This document shows, piece by piece, positions 34,701 to 44,505 of a stretch of 64,000 bases of DNA. The notes beneath the pieces were generated by a model, which had not been told where the DNA came from, made no database searches, and saw nothing but the letters and a program-made list of their open reading frames with translations. The position numbers and the translations under genes were made by a program. The number at the start of each line of letters is the position of its first letter. Position 1 is the first letter of the stretch. This DNA is from Hoplostethus atlanticus. Taxonomy: Eukaryota > Chordata > Actinopteri > Trachichthyiformes > Trachichthyidae. Location of the stretch: positions 558,001 to 622,000 of the forward strand of contig JAXDDX010000043.1 in NCBI GenBank assembly GCA_034670405.1, given 5' to 3'.

Positions 34701-37700
34701 ACATATTTCTATACATATGCTACTTCCATGAGCCCTACTTATCAAATTCTGATCTTTGTCCATGCACATGATGTGTACATGTTCCTGCAAATATCCTCTA
34801 TCCAATGCCAATAATGTACATTTTCACATTCTGCAAGATGAAAGTTAGGAATGCACATCTGCACATATTTTAATAATAAACCTGACACTGATAATGTGAA
34901 TAGCTATAATGCATATTTACATGTCTGGACACAATTCTGTATATTTGTTCTCCTGATACACGTGATAATGTGAATAGATACCGATGCATGCTTGCACATC
35001 TGAATCAACCTGTGTATCTGTCAAGAAACATACTGTATATTTATCTGTTTGCTGTATAATTTTCAATACATTTGGTTGGTGTGGTTACTTCTTGCATCTT
35101 CAGTATTTACTATTTTCCTAATCTCATCTATATCTTCTCTGCTATGATGACCCAATTCCACCAAACTAGATAATTAGTTTTCTGGGCACATTTTGTTGTT
35201 TGGTGGTCCACTTCCTGAACTTGATACACAGTTGTTTCCAGCAGCAGCAACAGCGATTTGTTAAAATCATAGTGGCTTGGTTCCTCCCTGAGTTCGGTCC
35301 TGTGTCTTGCTACAAAATTACAGGGAACCCTCATGTGTATGTGCTGCCCTGAGCCTTCTCTCTCTGTGTTAGCCTCTTTAGTTAGCTAGTCCTCCATAGT
35401 ATAAGTATAAAGGCACCAACACAGAAGCAGTGCCTTTATACTGGCTAGCCCTGTTTGTGTTTTTCAGACCCATTTTTTAACTATAGTCAGCTTACTGGAC
35501 CCTTGCCTCCATTTACCTGTACGTGGCTGCCTCAGAGCCAGAGGATCACTTAGCTTGAAGGCAGGAAATCCACTCACAGATTAGAGAGGATGAGCAGTTC
35601 CTTGATCCCCTTGCTGCAGTGGTCGCTGGTGCAGCTGGACCTATGCGGTCCAACACTGTGCCAGCTGATGTGGAGGACCCCTAGATCAGTGGTTCTCAAT
35701 CCTTGTTCCTACCAGTTAGTTAATTGTAAATCAGTCCGGAAGAGATGGCTGGAATGAAAACCAGCAGGGCTGTGGGCCTCGAGGACCAGAATTGAGAACC
35801 ACTGCGTTAGATGAAGCTAGGAGCGAGGACAAAGACCCTGAACTGCTCAACTCTCCTTGCCCCAGAGCCATAGTCCCTTGTCTGCAGTGGTAAGCAGAAA
35901 GGAGGGCTTCCCTCTGTCTTCCTCTGCAAGAGGATCTCCATCTGGACAATACGCACCAAGTTCTGGAGGACCTATCTGAAACCGAACCTCCAATCTGCTT
36001 CCTTTTCCCACCATCTAAGCTTACCGCCTACCCTGTTCCACCGCCATCGGCCCCAGATGACAGAGCTCCTGCTCACCCTCTGTGGTCACAGCCACCAAGA
36101 CGACCTGCTCAAACACCAGGCGAGCAAGTTCCCGACATTCTGAAAAGGCAACCAGATGTTGTTCCACATTGGTACAAATGATATTGCTTTTGTCAGAAGT
36201 CAGAATTGCTCAAACATGATTTCATTTGCCCGTCTCCCACACTTGGCTGCAGAATAGGTTGTCTTTCCCAGGCTCCTGAGGCCCCACACATGGCTATAAT
36301 CAGAATGTAGTGCTCATCACGTCTTTTATCAATAATTTGAATCTCTTCTGGGTGTGCCCTTGTTTCTTTAAAAAGGATGGTTTACACCCTAATATATTGG
36401 GTGCACGGATGCTCTCAGCGGACATTGTGTATAACATTCAAAACCTCCCCTGAAAATGATTAAATTCACCAGCCTACTTCAATGACCTGCGAACTTCCCA
36501 AAACTTGATATCCTTCCCTGTTCAGACCATACTCACTGTCAGACCCTCTGGCTCCTCCAAATCTGAAATGTTTTTTTTTATTTGGCCCCTCCAACTAGAT
36601 TCAGAGCAGACTCGGTAGCCTTTCGGACATTAAACCTGTGGCGATAAATTGGGGATACATTTTCTTTCCTCTGACCTCTGCTTTGACAAACAGGTTAAGA
36701 ATGTTGTTCTGTCCTGCTTCCTCCAACTGAGAAATATGACCAGATTAGATTCTATCTTTCCTTTGCTGACCTTGAGAAAGTGAGTTATGCCTTTACTATC
36801 TTGTGCCTAGACTACTGTAATTCTCTACTTTTCTTAATTCTCATTTGCCCCACTTCCATCTCTATTTGTATTATATCTTTTATTATTCTACTCTATTTCT
36901 ATATTCACACTTGGTAGGCTCTTGGTAGAAAGACTGGCAGAATGTGAGTTTTATCAAGTATGTCATCAAGGTGTTTTTTCATACTTGTATTTTCCTGCCT
37001 TCCAGTCATGCAGCTCTTCCGGTCCTTCACTGAGGCGGAGTTAAAGGACTTCATTGACAGGCTCCTTGCAAAGAAGCAGCATCAAGAGGGCAGCCAGACT
37101 GGGCGCCGGCCTAAGCGTGCTGGTGGGCGTGACCAAACCAAGGTAATTAGATGGAAATATTGTCAACTTTAGCTATATAGTGGAAGATGTCCATTAAATG
37201 GGACCAGATTTTCCCATTTAGAGACAATGAGGATACCCATGTAGTTTAGTAACATTAAACTACATACAAATTTCATGGTACAGAAACCAATTAAGGGGGC
37301 TGGTCTTTTTCAGCGACCCATGTAATGACATTCATGTTGTTCTCTGTTTACACTGGAACTTACAATCAAATGCACAGCTGGTACAACAGGCTGCTGGCTT
37401 TGTTTATGGATCATATCAAGAACTTGTCTTTTACATAAAGCTCCTTAAAGGAATTTTTCTCAAATGGTTATTTTTGTGTAAATAAACAAGACTAGGGGCC
37501 ATATGTATAAACCATGCGTACGCACGAAAAGTGTACTTACGTCACTTTCCACGCAGGTTCCAAATGTATAAAAATCCACGGGCGGCGAGAATGTGCGTAC
37601 CGGTACGCATCCTTCACACCATGCGTACCATATGCATTTTTTTGAGTCAGATGGCAAAAAGGGATAATAAAAGTGTGAATTTGGGTGACATTTTATTTAG

Positions 37701-40700
37701 AGCTTTTTTCTTTCACTACATTGTGTTAGGATGTAATCTATAGTTTAAAAAAAAACATCCACTATGATTACATAGTGATGCGTGAGTGGTTAACAACCTT
37801 TTTTTGACAAGCCTTCACTTCGTTCTATCTTGAGTAAATATGTTTGTCACTATGCTTTATAATAATTATAATGATAATGATCTTTATATAAATAAACAAA
37901 TAAATACATGATCTTTATATAAATAAAGATTATTATTTGTAGCCTATTATTGGGGATACACCTTCAGGTGTGACCAGTTAACAGGTCGTTAAAACGTCAC
38001 TATATAAAGGCTGTAGCCGTGCGTAATGGCTGTGCCAAATAATACAATGGCTGCTTTGGCGTTGCTGGAAGATATTGCGCAATTGAGGCGTGAACGAGCC
38101 TTCAGAGACTGTAGTGATTTTCTGGCCCATGGTGATGACTGGCTAATGGGCCACTTTCGATTCCCAAGAGCTGTTCTCTTGGAATTGTGTGTTGAACTGG
38201 GCCCTGTGTTGGAACGGCACTCTCGGAGGAACCATGCCATCCCCGTCCATCTACAGGTATTGACGACACTCGGGTTTTTAGCGACGTAGGGACGTTTCAG
38301 TGGGAGCTTGCTGACAGATCAGGGATATCCCAGTCTGCCCTGAGCCGGGTCATGCCCATGGTGTGGGGCGGCATAATTTCTTTGAGCAATCGATACATCA
38401 GGTTCCCTTACACAGCAGTTGAACAGGCCAACATCAAAATTTGCAGCGATGTCCGGTTTCCCAAATGTAATCGGAGCTATCGACTGCACACACATTGCAA
38501 TAAGGGCACCTTGGGAGGATGAATTTGTTTACGTTAATCGGAAACATTTTCACTCCGTCAATGTCCAGATAATTTGTGATGTGCAAATGCTGCTAACAAA
38601 TGTGGTTGCCAAATGGCCTGGGTCAAGCCACGATTCATTTATACTGTCTCAAAGCTGTGTGGGGAGGAGACTTCAAGCTGGAGCAGTGCCAGATGGATGG
38701 CTTCTTGGTAAGATGATTAATTACTGACTTGATAATTATGCTGTTTCCGTTTCATGCACTTTAAACCATTAAATGCACACATTTTATGCCCTCAGGTGAC
38801 AATGGGTACGCATTGAAGCCATGGCTACTTCTTTATTAACTCCCAGAGCACACAACAGACACGTTATAATGTGGTGCACAGCCGTGCGCGCTCTGTAGTA
38901 GAGCGTTGCATTGGCCTTTTAAAAGGGAGATGGTTGTGCTTGGATGCCACAGGTGGTAGACTACTCTACCAGCCACAAAAAGTCTGCAAAATTGTAAGGG
39001 CGTGTGCTGTGTTGCACAATCTGGCGGTGAGGAATGCAGTTCCCTTCCCACCTGAACGCTTCAGACCTGATGCCCCCCCAGTTGAAGCCGATGCTGAACA
39101 CCCGCCAGCTGCAGCAGCAGTCCAAATGCGTCTTGCTGTAATGCAGCGACTCTAAGCATGTTAAGTCAAGTGAACATTGTGTGTTTTATGAACCAAGCAG
39201 GAGCAGATTTTTTTTTTTTAACTTTATTTTTTCACAAGTTCTTTTAGTGTACAATTTATTTCATTTAACGATTCCCTGAGTGTCTGAACTGGAAATGGAA
39301 ATGGAACTGGAACTGAGGGTAATTCCATGTAATTAGGGTTAGGGTTAGGGTTAGGGTTAATTCCCTCAGTTCCATTGCAACATTATCAACAGCGTTTATT
39401 ATGTCCCTTTGTGATTCTAGGACACGGTCAGTGAGAACACGTGCACATGTCGGAGCAGGCGGTGGCGCACTCGCAGCGGATTCTCTCCCCCAACCCTCAA
39501 CCTGTTCACTGGAGGCACCAGGGTCTTCATCAGAATCTGTGAATAAAATATTCTACATTGTAACAAAGGACAAACTAGTCTTTTTTTCGATTACAATAAA
39601 ATTCAAACTGGGCGACTTACCAAGTTTCATCTGATCAGGTGCATCTGTGTCTCCCACCTCGTCTGGCACAAATCCACTAGTGGCAGTTTGGCCCAGGATA
39701 GAGGCCATGCGCTCGTCAAGCGGAGAGAGCGCTGGGGTCCCCTCTCCTCCTCCAGTAGCTCGCACACTAACCCTGTGCGCAGCAATGCGCTTCTTGGCCT
39801 CGCGCTTGAAATCGGACCACTTCTTCTTCATCTCCTCCAGGGTCCGTTGCTCAGAACTTACGCCGTTCACTGCCTCTGTTAGTTTTTGCCATTCAGTGTG
39901 CTTCATTTTGGTAGTTATGCCAGAGCTTAAGCTAACAAATAATATTTGTTTCCTTCTTTCAATTTGCCCAACCATCATTTCTAGTTCACAATCATATAAA
40001 ATAAATATATGATGAAATATATCATATATATATATACAGTATATATATCATAAATATATATATATATATAATATAATACATATATATAAAAATATATGAT
40101 TATTATAATAAATAATAAAAATAAATAAAAATAAAATAAAATTTCTTCTTCAATTGTTTCGCCATTTCTCCTCAAAACTCAATTAAATGCTGGCCCTTTA
40201 TATGCAAACCAGGCAATTGGGGGTGTGTTGGAAGCCATATATAGTAAATTGTGGGCATGGTCAGAAGGCTCGTGCACGTGTGCACAATTTCAGGATGATT
40301 GAGATGTATGAAGAAAAAACACGTGGGAACAGACGTACGTGGGGTTTTATACATCTGAGCGTATGCATGTTTCCTGTTTTGTGCGTACACAGATTTCTAC
40401 ACCTAAATCTACACAATCTACGAGTTTTATACATATGGCCCTAGGTGTGCCTAGTGACTGCTGTTATGGTGTATGGTTAATAGACTATTTTTTTTATTAT
40501 TCTCACAGCAGACATAGTTTAGCAAATGCATTTAGGTAGTGAGAAATGCTACACAGAATACTTGAAATCACTTGGGAAAGGAGACTGCATCAGAAAAAGG
40601 ACAAAACCTTTCATAGTAGTTATTGTAATTTACAATCTATTCATGCTTACGCGCGTGCACTTTAAATGTTTGCATGTTCAGAAGACAGAAGAATTTTTAT

Positions 40701-41944
40701 TCTTTATATTCTAAAGTAGAGTTCACTTCAGTTGGGGATCGAACCGCCAACCTTGTGATCAGTGGACTTACCTCCAGGCATGCCCATTTCATAATGTTGA
40801 CCTCAACACTGTAAAAGCTGTACATTCAAACTTCATGGATTTGCCATTGAAAGGACAGTTACAAAATATGACAACCATGAAAGATATGTTGAATTTCATT
40901 TTAAAATTACAACAGTGATGAGAGTAAAATGACACCACTGTTCAAATTTATGATAATATGAGGTGGAAATGACTCTTGTGTGTGTTAAATCAGTAGGCTG
41001 ATCTCTGTCCTACCTGTGATTTCACTGCAATACAGACAGGGGGAGGAGGGGACATGCTGCTGGGTTATGTAGTCATCTAGTGTAGGAAGATCAGAAGAGA
41101 GAGAATCAACTTTCACAAACACTTTCACAGCAGAATGATGGTGTTACATGACAATGTGTAACTCATATGGTGGTATAACACTGTAATAGGCAATAGAAAG
41201 AGCTATTGCTCTCTTATGTGCCGACACATTGTGCATATAACGTGACTGTAAATAAGTGACCTTCACCAAATTTATTCTTATTGTGATTGTTCATCATTAG
41301 TACTCATTATTAGCTACAATGAATCAACAGACATCAGTGACATTCTTGGCCATTTTGTCATAACGATAATAACCATGCATCCTTTTTAACACACACACTA
41401 AACTGTTTCGAAATTTTCCCAATCCATTTCTATTACCATGACGCCAGCTAGGCTACAGAACCTTAGTTTATAGTTCTTTGCCAAGCCATCCCAAATTTAC
41501 CAGAATGCAATCGGGGAGGTGCACAAGCATCGGTTTTGGTCTATCTGTGCACATGCTTGGCCTGATTCCTCCTGTTTTCTGCCCCTATCAGTGTGATTCA
41601 TCCTCCTGTTTTCTCCTTCTAGCATTCTGACCTTCCCTGTTTTCTTCTCCTAGGCCCATAGACAGTGTTCTCTTCGGGAGGAGCAGCTAACAGTCAGTGA
41701 CCTGGGCCTCGGTTACCTTAGTGACGAGACCATCAGCTTCCGCTACTGCAGTGGCTCCTGTAGCAAACAGCGACGCAACTATGACCTCATCATGAAGAAA
41801 TGGAGAAGGGAAGGCGTATCCCGGAGAGACCGCACCCCCTGTTGTCGGCCAATACAATACGAGGGAGACACTGTGGTGTTGGATATTAATAATAAATATA
41901 AGACATTGCATGAATACTCTGCACAGAAATGTCGCTGCGTATGA
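31559..41944 (+). CDS. nrtn: Neurturin, GDNF-family ligand (3 coding exons)
   Basis: Coding exons are 31559-31799, 37006-37142 and 41654-41944. All junctions are GT/AG and the phases fit (phase 1, then phase 0), giving 222 residues; human neurturin is 197. The protein starts MRLWKMSV followed by a hydrophobic signal segment, like the MQRWK start of human NRTN. A basic RRPKR site ends at about residue 118 and would release a mature chain of about 104 residues. The mature chain has seven cysteines (131, 158, 162, 189, 190, 219, 221) in the GDNF cystine-knot order, with [17 protein letters not shown] and CCRP motifs. The SDET and YE spacing fit neurturin better than gdnf, artemin or persephin. 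By family knowledge it is a secreted dimer that binds GFRA2 and signals through RET to support neurons. An acceptor at 31530-31531 implies at least one upstream non-coding exon that I cannot place. Both introns are full of transposons. Confidence 0.93.
31890..32212 (-). repeat. LINE/SINE-type 3' end fragment in nrtn intron 1
   Basis: The minus strand ends gggctatacaaataaatgtg and contains the gtgggagtttttccttgtcc phrase of a very common fish retroposon. It lies just after the exon 1 donor. Confidence 0.55.
32456..33312 (-). pseudogene. LINE reverse-transcriptase fragment (jockey superfamily) in nrtn intron 1
   Basis: Successive minus-strand frames give [20 protein letters not shown], then [37 protein letters not shown] (first catalytic aspartate), [28 protein letters not shown] (catalytic DD) and [13 protein letters not shown]. 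At least two frameshifts and truncation at both ends make it inactive. It is the same family as the long frame at 60478-63222, but with the canonical FADD. Confidence 0.85.
33313..34480. other. Unannotated nrtn intron 1 sequence
   Basis: No recognised domain in the small frames. An exact 18-bp direct repeat (34081-34098 and 34457-34474) brackets 358 bases. Confidence 0.4.
34481..35110 (+). repeat. LINE 3'-end fragment in nrtn intron 1
   Basis: It begins with a C-terminal-like [10 protein letters not shown] phrase (about 34528-34558) typical of jockey-superfamily ORF2 ends. Several hundred bases of repetitive tgcacatctgcat / catatg 3'-UTR-like sequence follow. Confidence 0.4.
35550..36440 (+). 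pseudogene. LINE ORF1 relic with SGNH-esterase-like segment, nrtn intron 1
   Basis: A frame near 36151 encodes [11 protein letters not shown], the conserved GTND block of the SGNH-hydrolase domain found in CR1/L2-type ORF1 proteins. About 200 bases later the sequence reads [18 protein letters not shown] text, matching the DGLHPN...G block in shifted frames. Upstream proline-rich text (35980-36120) fits the ORF1 linker. Stops and frameshifts are present. A hAT MITE interrupts it at 35687. Confidence 0.55.
35687..35804. mobile_element. 118-bp hAT MITE
   Basis: Inverted ends CAGTGGTTCTCAAT... and ...ATTGAGAACCACTG, with an 8-bp imperfect target duplication (CCCTAGAT / CGTTAGAT). It belongs to the same group as the fragment at 358-441. 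Confidence 0.85.
36590..36860 (+). pseudogene. LINE RT C-terminal fragment, nrtn intron 1
   Basis: The + strand encodes LGVTFSS-like text, then [20 protein letters not shown] at about 36685-36745 and a [18 protein letters not shown] segment. This is the region after the RT palm in L2-type LINEs. It may be the same insertion as the ORF1 relic at 35550-36440 with a large internal deletion. Confidence 0.6.
37006..37142 (+). CDS. nrtn: nrtn coding exon 2 (propeptide and furin-type site)
   Basis: The exon starts after a ttttcctgccttccag acceptor and ends at a GTAATT donor. It encodes [17 protein letters not shown], a helical-looking propeptide segment, then the basic GRRPKR processing site. Two bases complete the split codon from exon 1, and it ends in phase 0. 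Confidence 0.88.
38026..39155 (+). pseudogene. HARBI1-like PIF/Harbinger transposase, frameshifted
   Basis: It starts [20 protein letters not shown] and follows the HARBI1 plan. A helix-rich N-terminal region ends at LGFLAT (38287), then comes the DDE domain. The first aspartate is in GAIDCTHI (codon 38482), the second in WPGSSHDSF (38632) and the glutamate in [15 protein letters not shown] (38901). A short intron of 88 bases (38708-38795, GTAAG...CAG) interrupts the DGWLLG|DNGY region. Frameshifts near 38286, near 38440 and near 38850 break the frame, so all three catalytic codons survive but the protein is not made intact. It acts, when functional, by cutting at the transposon ends together with the Myb-like partner. 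Confidence 0.88.
39265..39978 (-). CDS. Harbinger Myb/SANT-like DNA-binding protein (NAIF1-like), apparently open
   Basis: There are two exons on the minus strand, 39978-39621 and 39536-39265, joined by a 84-bp intron with GTAAGT and a ttttattcacag acceptor. The phase fits and yields 209 residues with no stop. The N-terminal half matches the Myb/SANT-like domain of NAIF1 and Harbinger second ORFs: [38 protein letters not shown], then a glycine-rich linker and [12 protein letters not shown]. This protein normally carries the transposase to the nucleus and to DNA. The start is uncertain: ATGs at 39978 and 39975 lack the few residues usually preceding this domain, and the TA tract lies upstream. 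The C-terminus reads through a telomere-like hexamer array. Confidence 0.8.
39333..39356 (+). repeat. (TTAGGG)4 telomere-like array inside the Harbinger element
   Basis: Four exact TTAGGG units. On the minus strand they are in frame with the Myb-like exon 2 and encode alternating Leu-Thr. Confidence 0.95.
40018..40110. repeat. (TA)n-rich microsatellite
   Basis: TA runs with interruptions, immediately 5' (minus strand) of the Harbinger Myb-like gene. Confidence 0.9.
40734..40770 (-). repeat. SINE head fragment
   Basis: ggggatcgaaccgccaacct continues into cttgtgatcagtggac, the same B-box region as the SINE at 25776-26013. Only this piece is present. Confidence 0.55.
41654..41944 (+). CDS. nrtn: nrtn coding exon 3 (mature cystine-knot domain)
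   Basis: The acceptor tttcttctcctag is followed by 96 codons and TGA at 41942. It carries all seven family cysteines, the LGLGY and FRYCSGSC motifs, CCRP, and a C-terminal CRCV. This single exon is diagnostic for the GDNF-ligand family. Confidence 0.95.
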   Translation, partial: AHRQCSLREEQLTVSDLGLGYLSDETISFRYCSGSCSKQRRNYDLIMKKWRREGVSRRDRTPCCRPIQYEGDTVVLDINNKYKTLHEYSAQKCRCV

Positions 41945-43760
41945 CACAACTGTTAGCATTCAGGGACACACCATTTAGAGTTTCTGAGTCGATTCAGCTG
42001 AACGCTTACCAGGAAGGACCAGATGGGAGCTATTACATACTGAACTACTGCATGCCAAATGCTATTAAGACAGCATATTACTGGACCTGAACTCTTGCTA
42101 TACTGAACTAAAGTCAGCCATTGGCATACCATAGCATACCAAAGGTTAGTCAACCACTCTCAGAAGCTGCAAGTGTGATTGTCTCAGCACTTAGGATGTG
42201 CACGACAAAATATGACTCATCTCTGGACCCTGGTTATAGCTATGGGTGCAATCCTAGTGACCCAGAGGCCGCAGTATAGCTGCAGTAGAAAACACTCTTC
42301 ACTCACCACTGTGGATTCGTGACAGTACACCTCAATAGTTAACCCTGGCACATGGGGGATGTAAATATCACACTGACCTTTTTGCTACTCATCCACTATA
42401 AGGCAAATATTTCCCTGGAACATGGGATATGGCTGTAAGTAAGTAAACCACTACAATAATATGCAGGAATACTTATTTAAAGTTGGTCACATGTCAGACA
42501 AATATCTCACCACCCTGAAACATTAAGCGTGAAATTTATATTAAAAGCATACCAACTGCCAACAGCATTGGCTGTAGCAGTGGGACTACTGTATGTATGT
42601 TACTGGCCCAGAGCCCAAACCAACTAACAGAGGAGTTCTGTAGTCTGAGCTACCTGAGATAGACCGGGCTGTCTGCCTGCAATCTGAGACAAAAAAAATG
42701 TCATGCAAACTCCAAACCTATGACATCACATGCCTGTACGTCTTGCAGAAACCAATCTATAAAAATAAAAATATATAAAAAGTCTTTTTTTTCCCTGAAA
42801 CCCATATATTCATGACATTTTACAATATTTCTTTCAGTGGTATGACTTTGTCCTGAAACGTGTGAGAGAATGTTGGTTGTCCATAATGATTTTTGAAAAA
42901 TGATTTTACATAATCTTTAAGTTTCATCTCCATGTCCATCATTATGTTCGGAATTCAGAAAAATCCTGGTATATGGTCAGTATTGTCCTTTTATTGAAAA
43001 TGTGTTGATATGGTGCAGTTTGATTGATTACGTATTTATTGTAGAATTGATCATTACTAAATGGTTGTCTATGGGAAGCCGGTAACCTGAATTGTTTCTA
43101 ATGAGATGAAGGGGAAACACTAAATACTATGTATTGGCTATCAGCTGCAGGCCAAAAATATCAGTATCAGTCTTAAAAATCACATATTGGCCAAACCTTG
43201 TCCAGACTAGATGGTCTACTGAGGGTAGTCTTTTGATGGGATCTTAACAGCAGAACTGTAACAAAACAGGTCAGTACTCTGTATTGTAGATGTTTTTTCC
43301 TACAGAGCCTCTCATGGCTTGTAGACACTTTCCAGATGTACAGTAGGTATATTTACAATGTCCTGGCCTCAATGGCTGCTTTTACACAGCAGCAGAACTT
43401 TTCATGTTTAACTTTGATTTCCATGGCCAAAGTCAGATTCCATGGGGTTTCTCCTTTTTAAACAGCCATGTGTAGATCAGATCTGTGCCACAAAGACTTC
43501 AAAATCAGATCTTTGGTCTCTGTGTATACCCATTCTCTGCCTTCGTATGACACCAGAATGTGTATTTATGACCCACAGACTATTGAGCAGTAAGTTATAT
43601 TTATTTATTCAGATAGACAAGCTATTATTTATTGGTGCCAAATGACTGTGCATGTATGTTATTACATGAAATGGTATAAATACGTATATGTGAATGTATG
43701 ATAAATTATATATGTTATATGACGCTATAGACAATATTATCCTGTTCAATAAAGATAACC
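41945..43760 (+). other. Putative nrtn 3' UTR with polyadenylation signals
   Basis: No reading frame or repeat is recognisable after the nrtn stop. AATAAA hexamers lie at 42764-42769 (in an A-rich run) and 43748-43753 (in cctgttcaataaagataacc). Either could end the transcript; which one is used cannot be read from sequence alone. Confidence 0.4.
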
Positions 43761-44148
43761 TGCCACATAGAATGGAATGGAATGAAAGAAGTGATTCTAA
43801 CATTTTCCAAATATAACCATACAGTACAATAACTAACAAACCAGTTTCTAACTCTAACATTCTGACAGTTGGTATTTTTTGTTTTTACATCCATGTTCTC
43901 TGAGAATGATATGAGAATAGCAATCCCCAAAAAATGTTTCCTGCATTTCCTTGCCTGTATGAGCTAGTAATGGTTGACTCACAACTGACTTTTGAGTGAC
44001 TTATTACAGTGATTTGTTTGATTCACAAACAAATTTTCAACAGTAGAATTAGACAATAATATATAATACCTCCAGGAACAGGTCCTAATTTGCTCCCTAA
44101 CTCAGAAATTCTCAATATTGCTTATTATCAAACACATAAATATGTTTC
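43761..44148. other. Unannotated noncoding stretch
   Basis: No gene or repeat recognised. Confidence 0.45.
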
Positions 44149-44149
44149 T

Positions 44150-44505
44150 ACACTGCGAGCAACACAATCAACAAGTCACCGGAAGTCCATTCATTTCCTA
44201 TAGAGTTGAATGTGCAGGGAAACTGATGTGTGTACAGTGAGCAAGCTAGTCCGCCCAGGAAAGTTGCCGACGGCTGAACCTTTTGTGGCAATCAGATTTC
44301 CACTCAGCCTTGTTTCCCTACCGATGTGATTTGGTTTCATGAACAATAGTTCTGCCTGGCAAGTGTAAAAATGGACCATCCATCAAAGCTATTCTATAAC
44401 TTTTATTTGAAAGAATGAAAGAATCCAAATTGATGCTCGGAGAACAGTTACATCCATCGTTGAGGTCCACAGTAAGGTCTGATGTCATTTTAACTGATAT
44501 CAAAA
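44150..44505 (+). repeat. Dispersed repeat family B, copy 1
   Basis: Aligns by eye with 53545-54110. Shared phrases are actgcgagcaac, caacaagtcacc, cattcatttcctatagag, gtttcatgaacaatagtt, cttttatttgaaag and aggtctgat. No reading frame. Confidence 0.65.

Larger units (their letters stand above)
37496..40441. mobile_element. Near-complete PIF/Harbinger transposon in nrtn intron 2
   Basis: A 3-bp TAG target duplication (37493-37495, 40442-40444) flanks inverted ends GGGCCATATGTATAAA on both sides. Inside are the two hallmark Harbinger genes in convergent order: a HARBI1-type DDE transposase on + (38026-39155) and a Myb/SANT-like DNA-binding protein on - (39265-39978). Length is 2946 bp. A TA tract (about 40018-40110) lies near the right end. 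The clean ends indicate a fairly recent insertion relative to other repeats here. Confidence 0.92.
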
